NCBI RefSeq assembly: GCF_030272615.1
Contig: NC_081410.1
Coordinates: 189,431,619-189,495,618, forward strand
From: Cryptomeria japonica
Taxonomy: Eukaryota; Streptophyta; Pinopsida; Cupressales; Cupressaceae
Length of the DNA: 64,000 nt
Reading direction: 5' to 3'
Position 1 is the first letter of the stretch; each line of letters begins with the position of its first letter. Below the pieces are notes generated by a model. The model was given only the letters and a program-made list of their open reading frames with translations. It was not told the DNA's origin and made no database searches. A program made the translations under genes and the position numbers. Positions 1-11,218 of the stretch are shown here, one piece after another.

Positions 1-372
1 AAGACAGATTGATATTTTTTATTTTTATTTTCAAAAGCTTATATGTAAAATCCCCCCTTTTGTTAATTTTAAGATCTTAAGATTAAAACAGAAAAAGTGT
101 TAGCAAAATAAACTGCAATAGAGACGTCGTTTTGACCTTGTAGAGACGATGAAATAGCGACGCAAATGTCGTTCTGCAGGCATAGGTGTCATTCTACAGA
201 TCCTGTAGCGAAAATATTAGGCGAGAGGGATAATTTAAATGGAGACGCTAGTTTGAGGATGCAGAGACGTCGATTCCAAAGTGGAGACACCGATGTGCAG
301 TCAAAGGCACTAATTCACAACTTACAAGAAAACTTCTATAAAAAACACCGAAACATAAAACAAAAGGGATTT
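1..372 (-). other. Leader of Gypsy element L (partial)
   Basis: This is the part of a minus-strand Gypsy element just downstream of its primer-binding site; the rest lies outside the window. No convincing coding frame is visible. The 77-residue frame at 166-399 runs on the opposite strand and across the PBS, so I discount it. The stretch holds repeated GAGACG-like words, including two copies of the palindrome GACGTC at 123-128 and 266-271, with variants near 141, 157, 243 and 284. Leader identity is inferred from position beside the PBS and LTR. Confidence 0.5.
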
Positions 373-396
373 GGGGTACCATCGGGCGTGCCAAAA
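373..396 (-). promoter_or_regulatory. Primer-binding site of Gypsy L
   Basis: Read on the minus strand, the LTR ends in CATCTTCA and is followed by TTTTGGCACGCCCGATGG. This has the TGG start and position expected for a tRNA primer site and resembles the G element site (TTTTTGGCACCCACTGTGG). The tRNA species was not determined. Confidence 0.6.
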
Positions 397-2815
397 TGAA
401 GATGAGAAAATGGTTAAAGGGTTAGTTGCATAAACAAAACATAAAACATCAACCAAGCAATCAAAATAACAAATAACCTTTATACCTTCGTCCTCCTCCG
501 ATTGAGTTTGAAGTTGAATGCGCCCTTGATGTCCACTTGATTTGCTCCTTGAGATGGGATAGGTGTGGATTGCTCTCTAGTACACAACAAGAGATGAGAT
601 TGAGTGATTGAGTAGGATGAAATGGATTGTCTAAATGTGGCAATATTTTGGCATTACGATGGTATGTGGGATGATTGTGGAGCTCAAATTAGCAGCATAA
701 GATAACTCAAAATGTGGATGAATTGTGATGGGAGAAGACTCCTTTTTATAGATTGTGGAAGGCCAAAATGGAGGGCCAAGATTGATTTGAAATAGAGGGC
801 TAGGATTGAAAGGAGGTGGGAGAAGATTGAGTGGACAAGGTGTGAGATCCAAGAGATATGCCATAAAGACATTTCTTGTCTCCACACCCCACAAGTATAT
901 GGGGAAGAGTTCCCCAAGTACATTAGGAAGAGAAAAGGAATATAAAATATACTTGGGGAAAGGAGGAGGAATTAAAATTTCCAAAATAGACGATTGTGTG
1001 GGAAGATTAAATGAGAAAAATGAATTAAAAATTCATTGGGAAGAGGGGCATAAGAATGTGCAAAGATTTGACATTCCTTTGAAGAGACAAAGTTGGTAGA
1101 ATTTAAAGTTTGGAAGATGAGATGGGAAAGCCATTTATAGAAAAGAGTTGACCCTTTCCTAATCAAGGTGATTAGGGATGTGCAAATGATTAGGAAGAGT
1201 GATTAGGTGGGTTAGTAAGGGATTAGAGTGCAAGTGGGAAAGTTAGGATGATGTGACATGAGGAGAGATAATGAATGGAGGAATATAAAATTGAGAATAA
1301 TGATAAGCATGATTAAAGGGTGATTAATTAGGCTAGATGATAGGATTATAAAAAGTTATCTGTAGGAACCAAATGATTAGCTTAGTTAATTGAAGTTAAT
1401 TAACTAATAGAGGTTTAGAAGTGTAATGGTGAAAAATTAGGGTTTTCACCATTGGATATAGTAAAATCACTAATTTTGCTTAGGGACCTTCACATTAGGG
1501 AAATATAGGAATAGGATCGATCTAAACCTAGTATATCTAGATTTTAATCAAATTCCAAGGGTATTGGATGTGCCTCTTCTTTCCCTTGAGTTGAATTGAA
1601 TTGTTGAATTTGTTGAAATTAGGGTAAAGTGCTGAAAATGAAGATAAAAATATGGAAATAGTAAGCTATAGTCGTTGGATTGAGCCACAAACTTGGATTT
1701 GAGCAATGTAAGAAGATTCAGACCCGTTCCAAGAAAAAGCTCCTAAAATGTCAGGACCATTTCGCCCATGCTTTGGTCCTCTAAAATTTTTGCAGTCCAA
1801 TGGGAGATCAATTCATTAATGTAAATAATTTTTATTCTCAAGATCGTAGCTGCGTACTTGTTTCTTGCATACAGAAAGAAAGGAAAATAAGTTGAAAATA
1901 TGGGTTTTCCTAAGTCAAACCTCGGTTTAGGAATTAACCTTGAATGAAGTTTTGTAAATGTTGAAATAAATGATGGAAAGATATACCTCAAATTTGCGAT
2001 GACTGATAATGATGCTTTGCTTCTTGAATGTAACCACATATGTTGTATGAAATGACATGAACATGACAAAACACTAATCACACACACATGCTTTCATATG
2101 ATCTAATGTTGCTCCGCAATGGATAGATGAAGAATACGCAACCTTTAAGATATCTAGAAATGTCGAATGATGAATGCTTCAATGCTTGAATGATAGATTG
2201 CTTGAATGGGTGCCCTATGATTCTCTTGTGATTTCTATCTATGATCAAATCAGAGGCATGGACCTCATTTTATACTTGCCTATCAAAAAACACGTTAATT
2301 TTTCGACATAGGCCAACATGGAGATCACAATATCGATAGCTCATTGTGACTATTGAGAGGCTAAATTAAGGTCCTATTTGAGAGGACCAAGGTGCCACGC
2401 CCTGGTGCCAATGAGGACATTGTGCCATGCTGTGGTCCTAGCCCATTTTAGGGCCAGAATTAAGGGGCCTGTGATGTGTAAAGTGGAAATGAGGCTAGAT
2501 TTGAATGGTATGAGTAGAACTAGTTCCTAGTCTAGCTTCATGACATTAACACTAAGAGGAGGGCTTAATTGTGGACTAAATTGTAAGGGAGTACAATTTA
2601 GGACACTACAAGAAGAAATAATGATTGAGATGACTTTAGAAGAATGGAGAATTATTTAATTTTGATAAATTAATTATAAGACTATAGTGATAAGATTAAT
2701 TAAATTGGATTTAATTAACCTTAATAGGAAGGAGATCAACACAGTTAAATTAATTAATTATGTGGAAAGGCTTAAATTAATTAAATATTAATTCAATTAA
2801 TTTTAGACATCTACA
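397..2815 (-). repeat. 5' LTR of Gypsy L
   Basis: The segment begins TG (397) beside the PBS and ends near CTACA (2815), so the minus-strand LTR would start TGTAG, as the F LTR does. It has the same composition as the F LTR: long non-coding sequence, a TATA box and an AT-rich outer third of AAATTAATT words (about 2640-2810). No gene is seen in it. At about 2.4 kb it is longer than the F LTR (1.48 kb), so it may hide a further insertion. The outer boundary is inferred from the terminal dinucleotide only, because no second copy is present. Confidence 0.5.
1133..1140 (-). promoter_or_regulatory. TATA box in LTR of Gypsy L
   Basis: CTATAAATGGC on the minus strand, the same core as in the F and G LTRs. 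A second candidate, CTATAAAAAGGAG, lies at about 741-752, nearer the PBS. Which one is used cannot be decided here. Confidence 0.4.
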
Positions 2816-4006
2816 ACTTCATCACTTGAAACTTGAATTGAGATATTGCACACACATTATAAGAACATCCACCAAGTCATAGTAGTAGAGACAATAATAC
2901 CGATAAATGTACAAGATTTTCCTTAGTAGTTTTGACAAACCATCAACTTGCTAACAAACTGCAATTACCATAAACATCTTTTGCAATACTAGGGGTCTGA
3001 AAAGATAGGAGTGGAACATCCATAAAACATACACATTAAATCCTAAACCGCAAGACATCTACAAACATGAAGGAATGCAAAGCATTCTCCTAGATAAAAT
3101 TCAACCTATATTCCTTCATCTTCACACTTCACCAATCTCCTAAGACCAGAGCATCCATCATATTCTCACTTAGGAGCATTAGAGAAATATCCTATAGAAT
3201 ACACAAGATCATCACCATCACATCCATTTCATCACCATACTTCTAATCCTCATCTTAGTGCTTCAAAATTATCATCTTAATACTTCTAATCTACATCTCA
3301 ATATGATATCATTATTATAACATCTTTGACAATGAGCAAGGCACGCCATACAACCATGAACATCATCGCTGACATAACACATCACCTTCATGACACCGCA
3401 TCACATTAAGAATACACATCAACACCAAGAAAGTGGACATCCAACCATGAACATAGCTCAAAGACATCTCTACACAATTGCATAATGACAACATAGTTCT
3501 AATAGAGCAACCATCAACCATCTACACTCTACATCAATGACAACATACATCTGATAGATCAACCGTCAATAATGTGCACTCTACATCAATGACAACACCT
3601 TATCAGCACTCGAGACATCATTGACAACAATATAACAATTTCAACAATCACATCACATTAGTAACATATACTTCCATAAAGCTCATCATCAACATACACA
3701 AGTTGACGGTTGACATCAATGACAACAACGACCAATAAAACCCCCTTCGTAATTGATGGCTATAGTCACACAACACAACACTGATCATCTACACTTTCTT
3801 CCCTTCTTTCACTTTCTCTTCCCCTTTGATATCAAGGAGAAAGGGCAAAGGAATTCAATTGGACTTGCATTAATTCATCTACACTCTTTTTCCAGGTCTA
3901 CACTTTTCTCTCTCCTTTTCTTAGCATTCATCTATACTCCACTGATATGGAAATCATTTATACTCCCTCTACCTTACACATGTTTCCCTTGTCATCACCA
4001 ACCAAC
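2816..4006. other. Non-coding stretch, possible Copia LTR remnant
   Basis: No gene seen; the frame at 3753-4058 has no recognisable domain. The sequence is rich in CATCAATGACAAC words, including a roughly 52-bp direct repeat at 3481-3600. The plus-strand end CCAACCAACA near 4006 reads TGTTGGTTGG on the minus strand. It lies shortly beyond the RNase H tail of H, where a 3' LTR of H would be expected, so this may be a decayed 3' LTR of H. Confidence 0.3.
3481..3600. repeat. Short direct repeat, unit about 52 bp
   Basis: The unit containing CATCAATGACAAC and CACTCTA starts near 3481, 3532 and 3584, giving about 2.3 copies. The second and third starts are the best matched. Confidence 0.5.
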
Positions 4007-4096
4007 AAACTACTTGCTCTCCTCGAGGGGTAATCCACATCAAACTAGGAGCAAATGATATAGCTTGAATTTCTCCCCTTGGATAGATGCACCATT

Positions 4097-4400
4097 TTAT
4101 GCATTAGGAGGGGTAATACGCTCTACCTTATCCCTAGGATACCCAAAAGTATCTTTTGAAAGAGACTTCATGAAAATGTCTGCACTATGATCCTTTGTAG
4201 GAACACACTCCAATCTGACGTGTTGCTTTGCAATCTTAAGAAATGATCATTGAGATATATATGCTTGGTCCTTTAATGCATCACCAAATTCTTTGAAATA
4301 TTTATAACATCATATCATATAATGCCTTGATATCCTTCAATGTTTGCTTCATCTATAGAATACGCTCTATCTGTTACACATTCTAACATCTGCAACATTA
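4097..4400 (-). pseudogene. Copia RNase H C-terminal remnant (H)
   Basis: On the minus strand this decodes the last part of a Copia RNase H. A frame ending at the stop at 4097-4099 reads VRLECVPTKDHSADIFMKSL then SKDTFGYPRDKVE, the usual Copia C-terminus. Just upstream, in another frame, is a match to the NPVMHSRTKHI motif (here KNLVMH, a stop, then RTKHI). At least one frameshift separates these blocks. No RT is attached: the sequence to the right (4401-5279) is unrelated, so the element lost its middle. The same motifs are present in the RNase H tails of A and B. Confidence 0.75.
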
Positions 4401-5279
4401 CCTAAATCATTCTTTCTTTTTGTTTTATTCAAGAACATGTCTTGTGAAGCAATTCACACATAGTTATTGGAGTAAATTAATAATTACTCACATATTTAAG
4501 TTTAACTTAGGCTAATTAATATTTTAGGTTGCACTATTATTTGTGCCAGGTAGCTGGATACTACCTACTCCCTACCCATCCTTGCATCTCATTAAGCCAC
4601 AAACCATTATTGCGTTCTCTCATCTCTCTCACTATTGCCTTTATAAGTAGAGCTCATTGTATGTTTAATTCATCTCAATATCATTCATCTATCTACTGAA
4701 ATGCCATATTCTCTATTGTGAAGGTTTATAGTTGTTTGTGGTCTTGGAGTGGAGTCAGACATTTCTCCAATAGTCACCTCTAACTTTCTTTACAAAAGGA
4801 GTCATCTCAAACAATCTTAACGTCTAATATGTAAGATGATATCTTGTTGTGTTGAGAAGTGTGGATCAAAGCACAATGTCTCTATCTTATAATGCAATTT
4901 GTTTGTTCCTTAGACAACCATTTAGAACATTCCATTGAATGCAGTATATAATACTGATAAGATACTACAAAGTACAACTTGATGATATACTCACAAGTTG
5001 ATGATATATTCAAACACATGCACCCATCTCTACATCTTACTTAAGCACTCAAAAGTAAACTATTTGTGATAGACCCACTAAAATTCATCATGAACATGAA
5101 CTTAAGAAGGAAAGATTCAAGATAGAACTTACTCTTTGTCTTCATCATCAACTCAATGTAGATTTGGATCTCTTTAACACAACCTGGCTGTTAGCTTAAG
5201 AAAAAAAAGGCCTCAAAACCTGGGGGGATGAAACATATGTATTCAATAAATCCCTCTGAATCTATGCTTTCCTTTAATT
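4401..5279. other. Non-coding stretch inside H
   Basis: No gene is recognisable. A TATA-like CCTTTATAAG occurs at 4638-4647 on the plus strand. This could be a decayed solo LTR inserted between the knuckle and RNase H parts of H, but I found no matching copy or terminal repeats in the window. Confidence 0.25.
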
Positions 5280-6299
5280 TTGAGAGGATTACTTTGCATT
5301 AGACAGAGATATGGAATCATCTTCCTTCTTTTTCCATATCTTAACCATCTCTTCCTTTTCTTGAATTGGATCAACTTTCTTTTGTGGAGTAGAACTCACA
5401 GTCTTCCCCCTACAAAACCTTGCAATGTCTTTTGGCTTATTGCAATTATAGAAAGTAATATTATGTTGCGAAATATAACAACTTTTCCTTACATTAGATC
5501 TAGAATCAATAGCCTTACGATCAAACTTGTGACCAAACTTATAGCCAAACATATTGCAATAATAGCATTGATCATGAAAGGGTTGAGATTTCATAGCATT
5601 GTTCCTTGAAGGCTTAAATGAATTCATACTCATCTAGATTCTACATTCAATAGCCTTATGCCCAAACTTGTTGCAAGAATAACAATTACATTTAATAGAT
5701 TGAGAGTACTTGGTTGGAGCAATGTATTTAATAGGTCTTCTGAAATTCTTCTTATAGTTTCAAACTTGTTTGAAGTTATCTTCCTTTCATTTTTTTCTCA
5801 AATTCATCATGTGCCTTTTCTTCCTTCTTCTCAGCCTTATCTTCAACCTTATTTGTTTTAGAGATTTCCTCCTTCTCAAAACCAAGATTATCCTTGTCCC
5901 TTTGTAGTTTTTGACAATAGAGTATCTCATCAAGGATGTTGCTGCCACCTTTGAGTTTTAAGCTTTTGTCTATCTAGTTTTTTGTATTTTCCAATTCTCT
6001 TCTTGGAGTAACAATATCTTCCTAAAGCTTAGTACATTCAATATTTTTGGCGTGCATCTTGGAATTCAAACAATAAAAAATCTTCTTGCCTTCTTCAACT
6101 TGAACTTTTGGGGTAATTGTTTCATCTTCAGCCTTTGAATTTGACTTTGCATTCTTTGCTTCCTCCAATTGGAGCTTTCAGTTTGACAATTGTCTTCTCT
6201 GCCTTATTGAAGTCAGTCTTACATTCTCTACACTCTACCCTTGCAATATCCATATCTTCAAGAGTAGACCAAAGTTCTCCTTCAAGGTCTACTTCACAA
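5280..6299 (-). pseudogene. Copia gag tail with zinc knuckles (H)
   Basis: Reading leftward from 6299, the first part encodes an acidic, coiled-coil-like segment beginning CEVDLEGELWSTLEDMD. It matches the EVDLEGELVCSLEELDK segment of the B gag. After several stops and shifts, 5289-5633 encodes degenerate CCHC knuckles (CYYCNMFGYKFGHKF and a later CNKPKDIARFC). In this family these follow the coil and form the nucleocapsid-like RNA-binding part of gag. The right end is cut by E at its CACAA target duplication, and the coding frame continues beyond E at 20008. Confidence 0.65.
6295..6299. repeat. Target-site duplication of E, left copy
   Basis: CACAA immediately before the TG of the E LTR at 6300, identical to 20003-20007. 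Confidence 0.85.
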
Positions 6300-6433
6300 T
6301 GTAAGCATTGGTTATGAAAATAGCCACGCAAGATCTAGAGGCCAAATGAATAACACAATAACAATAGAGAACAATAGAAACAAGAATAAGCTCTATTCTC
6401 ACCAATGATGCAATAAGATAGGCTATACTAATA
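6300..6433 (-). repeat. 3' LTR of E (fragment)
   Basis: 134 bp matching the plus-strand start of the E 5' LTR at 19553-19690. It stops exactly where the TG of Copia A begins (6434), so A inserted into this LTR. The remaining ~315 bp is not found beyond the right end of A. Confidence 0.85.
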
Positions 6434-7591
6434 TGTTAAGATAACCGGTGACCAACTGAGAGGGGGGGGGGTTTGAATCAGTTGTTAACAGATTATGTGA
6501 ATTAAATCACTTAAAACCTTTTACTCAAATAACTAATAAAGTATTAAAGCACAATTGAAAACCAAAGAATCAATACCATGCAACCATAACACATAACACC
6601 ATGATTTGTACATGGAAAACTTGGTAAAGGAAAAAACCACGGTGGGAAACCGTACCCACAGGCAGATGATACTTCTGCAGAAAGTATATAATTACAATAG
6701 GGGCCTGCACATGTAGGAAAGCACACTACCTAGAGCGCATTGCTCATAACAATGGAGTCTCACTGATTACAGAAGAGGCCAACCACCTCAAAATATTTGG
6801 ACAACAATCCAGAAAGAAGAACTGCCTATGATAACATCAAACATGCTAGATTACAGTTTCGGTTAAGCTCAATACCGGAAGTCTAAAACCTCTTACATAA
6901 ACCCAACTCAATCACCTATGATCGACCAAATCCTTTGCACAAATGATTAATACATTATTCGCTCCTTGGCCATATATATTTATACCAACCTAGGATCTAA
7001 CCAATTAGGTCGATCGCCCAAATGATAATTCAATAGATTCATTACATAATCTTGAAATAAAATCATAAAACATGTCGACCTAAGGCCAAAAAAACATCAT
7101 CCAATCAATAAAACATCCTGGAAGCACATCAGAGGATCCACCAACACGTTACATGAAAACGAGTCCATAACCTAGATAGCACCAGACCTAAATTACATAC
7201 ACACATGCCAAAGAAATGACATCAATCAATCGAGGCACAAACACGATCACCATCAACATCCTGAATCCCTTCTAGAAGCTGCACCAACACCACTTATACA
7301 TTATATCACAGATCTTCAATAAAGCTCTACTGGTGAAACCCTTATCAGACCTACAAAGAAGGCTTACAAGAATATAAGATAGCATTCGGTGATTAAGTCA
7401 ATACCGAGTGAAACATACTTCAGAAGCATATGAACCATCCATACAAACTTATTCCATGATCCATATCATACCTATGACAATCAATTGATAATCTTCCCAA
7501 TCCAATCCTTCTACCGGAAGCCGGTAAACAATCAGAACAACTAGTATTGATATCAATGCAACACATAATGAATTCCATCATATGACAAACA
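6434..7591 (-). repeat. 3' LTR of Copia A
   Basis: 1158 bp, TG (TGTTAAG) to CA (AAACA), matching 12214-~13310. The inner edge is set by the polypurine tract at 7592-7605. A run of ten G at about 6463 lies in the conserved CCCCCC block near the LTR 3' end. ACCGG words occur several times. Confidence 0.9.
6971..6984 (-). promoter_or_regulatory. TATA box, 3' LTR of A
   Basis: GGTATAAATATATATGG on the minus strand, conserved in the other LTR at 12731-12744. Confidence 0.5.
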
Positions 7592-7960
7592 ATCTCCCCC
7601 TTTGGCATTGATGGCAACACTAGATGTAAAAAACATCCAAGTGCCAAGAAATACCAACAATTTCCCATAAAATGATATAGCAATGAAGCTCTAAACCAAA
7701 TTTGAATCAAAAGACCAAATATCGCCAAAATCCCCCTGAGGAGTGTAATCAATCTGAAAAATAAATAGCAATGTTTTTTTCACATATATTCCTCCCCCTT
7801 TGAAAGAAATGCTAAAGATATGACATAGATATCAAACAAAATATGGAAACTCTAAATCTCAAGGTTGACTACTCCCCCTGAGTAGTAACATTATTTCATC
7901 AATCTGGAGCAAAAGGATAGCTCTGATAATGCATACCATATTGATGCACATCTCCATCAT
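7592..7960 (-). promoter_or_regulatory. Polypurine tract and 3' UTR of A
   Basis: The minus strand reads CCAAAGGGGGAGAT directly before the 3' LTR, the expected plus-strand primer tract. The preceding 3' UTR holds three further GGGGGA/GGGGAGG tracts near 7731, 7791 and 7871. No coding sequence is seen. Confidence 0.75.
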
Positions 7961-9270
7961 TTAAGTCTCTATCGGAGGGGTAGAAACCTCCAATTTGTCT
8001 CTCAAATACTCAAATGATTCCTGGGACAAAGGTTTAGTGAAGATGTTTACTATCTGTTCTTTAGTGTTCACATAAACCAATCTAACTTCTTTTGCTTCCA
8101 CCTTTTCTTTCAAAAAGTTATACTTGATTGATATATGCTTATTCTTGGAATGAAATACCGGATTCTTGGATATGTTAATAGCTACAGAGTTATCACAATG
8201 AATAACAATTGGATCATTACAACTCACTTGTATATCCTTCAACATCTGCTCCATCCACAGAACTTGAGTGCAATTGGTTGCGCTTGCAACATATTCAACT
8301 TCAATAGTAGATAAAGAAATGCATGAATGCTTCTTGCTGATCCATGAAACCTACTTCTTCCCAAGAAATCCACCAGATGTGCTCTTTTGGTCATCAACAT
8401 CACCTACCCATTCTGCATTTGTATATACACATAAAGTAAAGTCGTCATCTTTAGGGTACCATAAACCATATTCAGTTGTTCCTTGCAAATACCAGAATAT
8501 CCTTTTTATTGCACTTTTATGTTTTTCTCTTAGATTAATTTGAAATCTTGATACAATATTGACTACATTCATTATATCTAGTCTAGTCTGAGTTAAATAT
8601 AGAAAACCACCAATCATGGATTTATATCTTGTAGAATTTTCTAGAGGGGATACATCTTTTATTGACAATTTTTCACTTGTAACCATAAGAGTACTAACCG
8701 GTTTGGAATTTTTCATACCATATTTCTTCAATAATTCCCTTAGATACTTAGTTTGATAGATAAAGATGCCTTTGTCAGTCTGAGTAATCTGCAAACCTAG
8801 AAAAAATCTTATTTCTCCAGTCATAGACATTTCAAATTCACTCTGCATATTATCAGAGAGTTTCATGCATAATTTTTCTTCACCTCCAAAAATGATATCA
8901 TCAACAAATACTTCAATAATTGGAATATCATCATTAGTGATCTTATAATATAGGTTACTGTTAGCATTACTTTTTATAAAATCAAGCTTCAAAAGATACT
9001 TATCCAACCTTTCATACCAAGCTTTAGGAGCCTGTTTTAATCCATATAGAGCTTTCCTTAATTTGCAAACCATATTTTTATCATCTGTCAGTAAAAATCC
9101 ATTAGGTTGCTCAATAAGGACTTCCTCTTCAAGTTCTCCATTCAGAAATGCACACTTAACATCCATTTGACAAACCTTGTAGTTCTTATAGGCTACATAA
9201 GTAATAAATAGTCTAACATCTTCAATTCTAGCTACTGGTGCAAAATTTTCACTATAATCAATTCCTTCTA
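7961..9270 (-). pseudogene. Copia RT-RNase H of A
   Basis: Reverse transcriptase and RNase H that would copy element RNA into DNA. The main frame (9166 down to 8351) starts with the RT segment MDVKCAFLNGELEEEV, continues through the catalytic box VFVDDIIFGG (FVDD for the usual YVDD), the SMTGEIRFFLGLQI region and the start of RNase H (YTNAEWVGDVDDQKSTSGG). After a frame break, 8254-7961 carries the RNase H tail with HCDNSVAINISKNPVFHSKN and VNTKEQIVNIFTKPLSQE. The first RNase H aspartate appears as N (YTNAEW), so activity is doubtful. The 9167-9270 stretch links to the RT N-terminus in another frame. Confidence 0.88.
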
Positions 9271-9983
9271 AGAATATCCTTTACAGACCAATCTATCTTT
9301 GTTTTTTACAACTTGTCCATTCTCATTCATTTTGTTTTTAAAAACCCATTTAGTTCCAATAACATTCTTATTTTTAGGCCGGGGAACCAAAGTCCAAGTA
9401 TTGTTCTTTTCTATCTGATCTAGTTCATCGTCCATGGCTTTCATCCAACATTCATCTTTACAAGATTCAATTACTGATTCTGGTTCAATCTGAGAAATAA
9501 AACATACCTCTTGATTTGCCAATCTTCTCCTTGTCACAACTCCCTTGTTTTTGTCTCCAATGATCTGATTTTCAAAATGATTTAGCCTTACATACCTTGG
9601 TGTTTTTTGTTTTTCAAGTTCTCTGTGCTTCTCTTTAGTGACAGTTGAGTTTTCTGATGATGTCGGGGTAACTGGTTCAGTATTTTGTTCCAGTACAGGC
9701 ATTATCGGATCAGTTATGATCATTTTCACTGTTGGTTCACTGTCATAAGATTTAGCTTGGTCTTTGTACTGCTCATCCACTTTCACACTAGCGCCCTCCA
9801 CAATTCTCTACAATCTTTTGTTATAACATCTATATGGTTTGATTTTAGTTGAATAACCAAGAAATATTCCTTCATCACATCTAGGGTCAAACTTTTCAAT
9901 GTAATCATCTCTTTTGATATAACACTTACTTCCAAAGATTCTGAAATACTTAAGAGTAGGAGAATGACCAAACCATGATTCAT
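9268..9983 (-). pseudogene. Copia integrase C-terminus and RT start of A
   Basis: The right part (9783-9983) is the region after the integrase core, where Copia elements carry a conserved GKFDPRCDEGIFLGYS-like block; here it is shifted and broken. The left part (9268-9801) is the acidic, variable linker followed by the RT N-terminus, recognisable by [39 protein letters not shown] and DRLVCKGYS. Frame changes at about 9790 and 9268 break the polyprotein. The equivalent block in B is at 26111-26323. Confidence 0.75.
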
Positions 9984-10056
9984 AAGGTGTCTTACTGGTA
10001 TCTCCTTTGATATGAACTCTGTTGAATGTATAAACTATTGTACTTACTGCTTCTCT

Positions 10057-10377
10057 CTAGTAGATATGAGGAAAATTAGCTTCCATCATCATTGTTATGG
10101 CTGCATCCAAAATGGTTATGTTCCTTCTTTCCACAATGTCATTCTGGTGAGGTGTCCGGGGTTCAGATAACTGTCTCTTAATGCCATTTTTCTCACAATA
10201 GCTGTTGAATTCACCAGATGTGAATTCACCACCTTGATCTAATCTCAGACACTTGATTTTCATTCTTGTCTCTATCTCAACCATAGCTTTAAAGATCTTG
10301 AATTTCTCAAAGGCTTCAGACTTCTCCCTTAGAAAAGCAACCCACATCATTCTAGAATAGTCATCAATGATTAACAT
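10057..10377 (-). pseudogene. Copia integrase core of A
   Basis: Part of the DDE integrase that would insert element cDNA. The frame starts at LIIDDYSRMMWVAFLREKSE, has the second catalytic aspartate in LRLDQGGEFTSGEF, and the glutamate in NDIVERRN (usually NGVVERKN). The first catalytic aspartate block (HTDLCGP type) falls in the frame break at about 10377-10440, where a related sequence can be traced. The core stops at 10057; the following residues continue in another frame toward 9983. Confidence 0.82.
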
Positions 10378-11020
10378 GAAATATCTATCTCCTTGAAAGA
10401 TTCTTGTATTAACAGGACCACATAGGTCAATATGAATAAATCAAGAATATCATTAGATTTATCAGGTATTCTCTTAAAAGAAGTTCTGATTTGCTTGCCC
10501 ATTTGACACTTCTTACATACCAAATTATGAGGCTTCACAATCTTAGGTAAATGTCTAACTGCCTTTGTTGAACTGATCTTTACAACGCAATCAAAATTTC
10601 TATGACACAACCTCTTATTCCATAGCCAACTTTCATCAATATGTGCAATCAAACATGTCTTTTCACTAGAGTTCAAATGAAAGATGTTACCTTTTGTTTG
10701 TGTACTAGTTGCAATCTCCAATCTTGATTTACTAATGATTTTTCACTTTCCATCCTTGAATTCTAATTGAAATCCTCTATCTACCAACTGTCCTACACTC
10801 AAAAGATTATGCTTTAGACCTTCAACATAATAGACATTATTAGTGTTATGCTTACCATCCAATGAAATGGTTCCTCTTCCTTTGATCATGAATGCCTTGT
10901 TATTACCAAATCTGACTTGACCACCATCAAATTCTTGGAGGGTTAGAAAATTTCTTTTGTCACCTATCATATGATGAGAACATCCATTGTCTATTAACCA
11001 TTCATCTTTGTCTTCAACTT
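10371..11020 (-). pseudogene. Copia protease and GAG-pre-integrase of A
   Basis: At about 10970-11015 the minus strand encodes LIDNGCSHHMIGD, the Copia aspartic protease active site (normally D-S-G; here D-N-G). It runs on as the frame 10970-10743 with GGQVRFGNNKAFMIKGRG and YYVEGLKHNLLSVGQL, the usual protease to pre-integrase transition. After one stop, 10721-10371 has the HHCC zinc-binding module: the histidine part (WLWNKRLCHRNF) and VCKKCQMGKQ. This order matches intact Copia polyproteins. Confidence 0.82.
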
Positions 11021-11218
11021 TTGCCGCAAGGGCCTTTCCTCATTTTTGATAACTGGTTCTAGATAATCTTCCTTCATAGCATAAAATACCCAGTCTTTTC
11101 CATTGTCGAATCCACTAGCTGAATCTCCTGATGGTTCTTCTTCTAAGTCATCAGTTACTCCTTCCTCATCAGCATAGTAGCATGATTTGTTTTTGTTTCT
11201 CTTGTACTTATGTTTGAT

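Noticed and set aside
166-399. 77-residue plus-strand frame at the left edge
   Set aside because: It crosses the PBS and LTR edge of element L, on the opposite strand, and has no domain.
6463-6472. Run of ten G as a possible quadruplex or assembly artefact
   Set aside because: It is the expanded form of the C-rich block conserved near the 3' end of all Copia-type LTRs here; no separate feature is needed.
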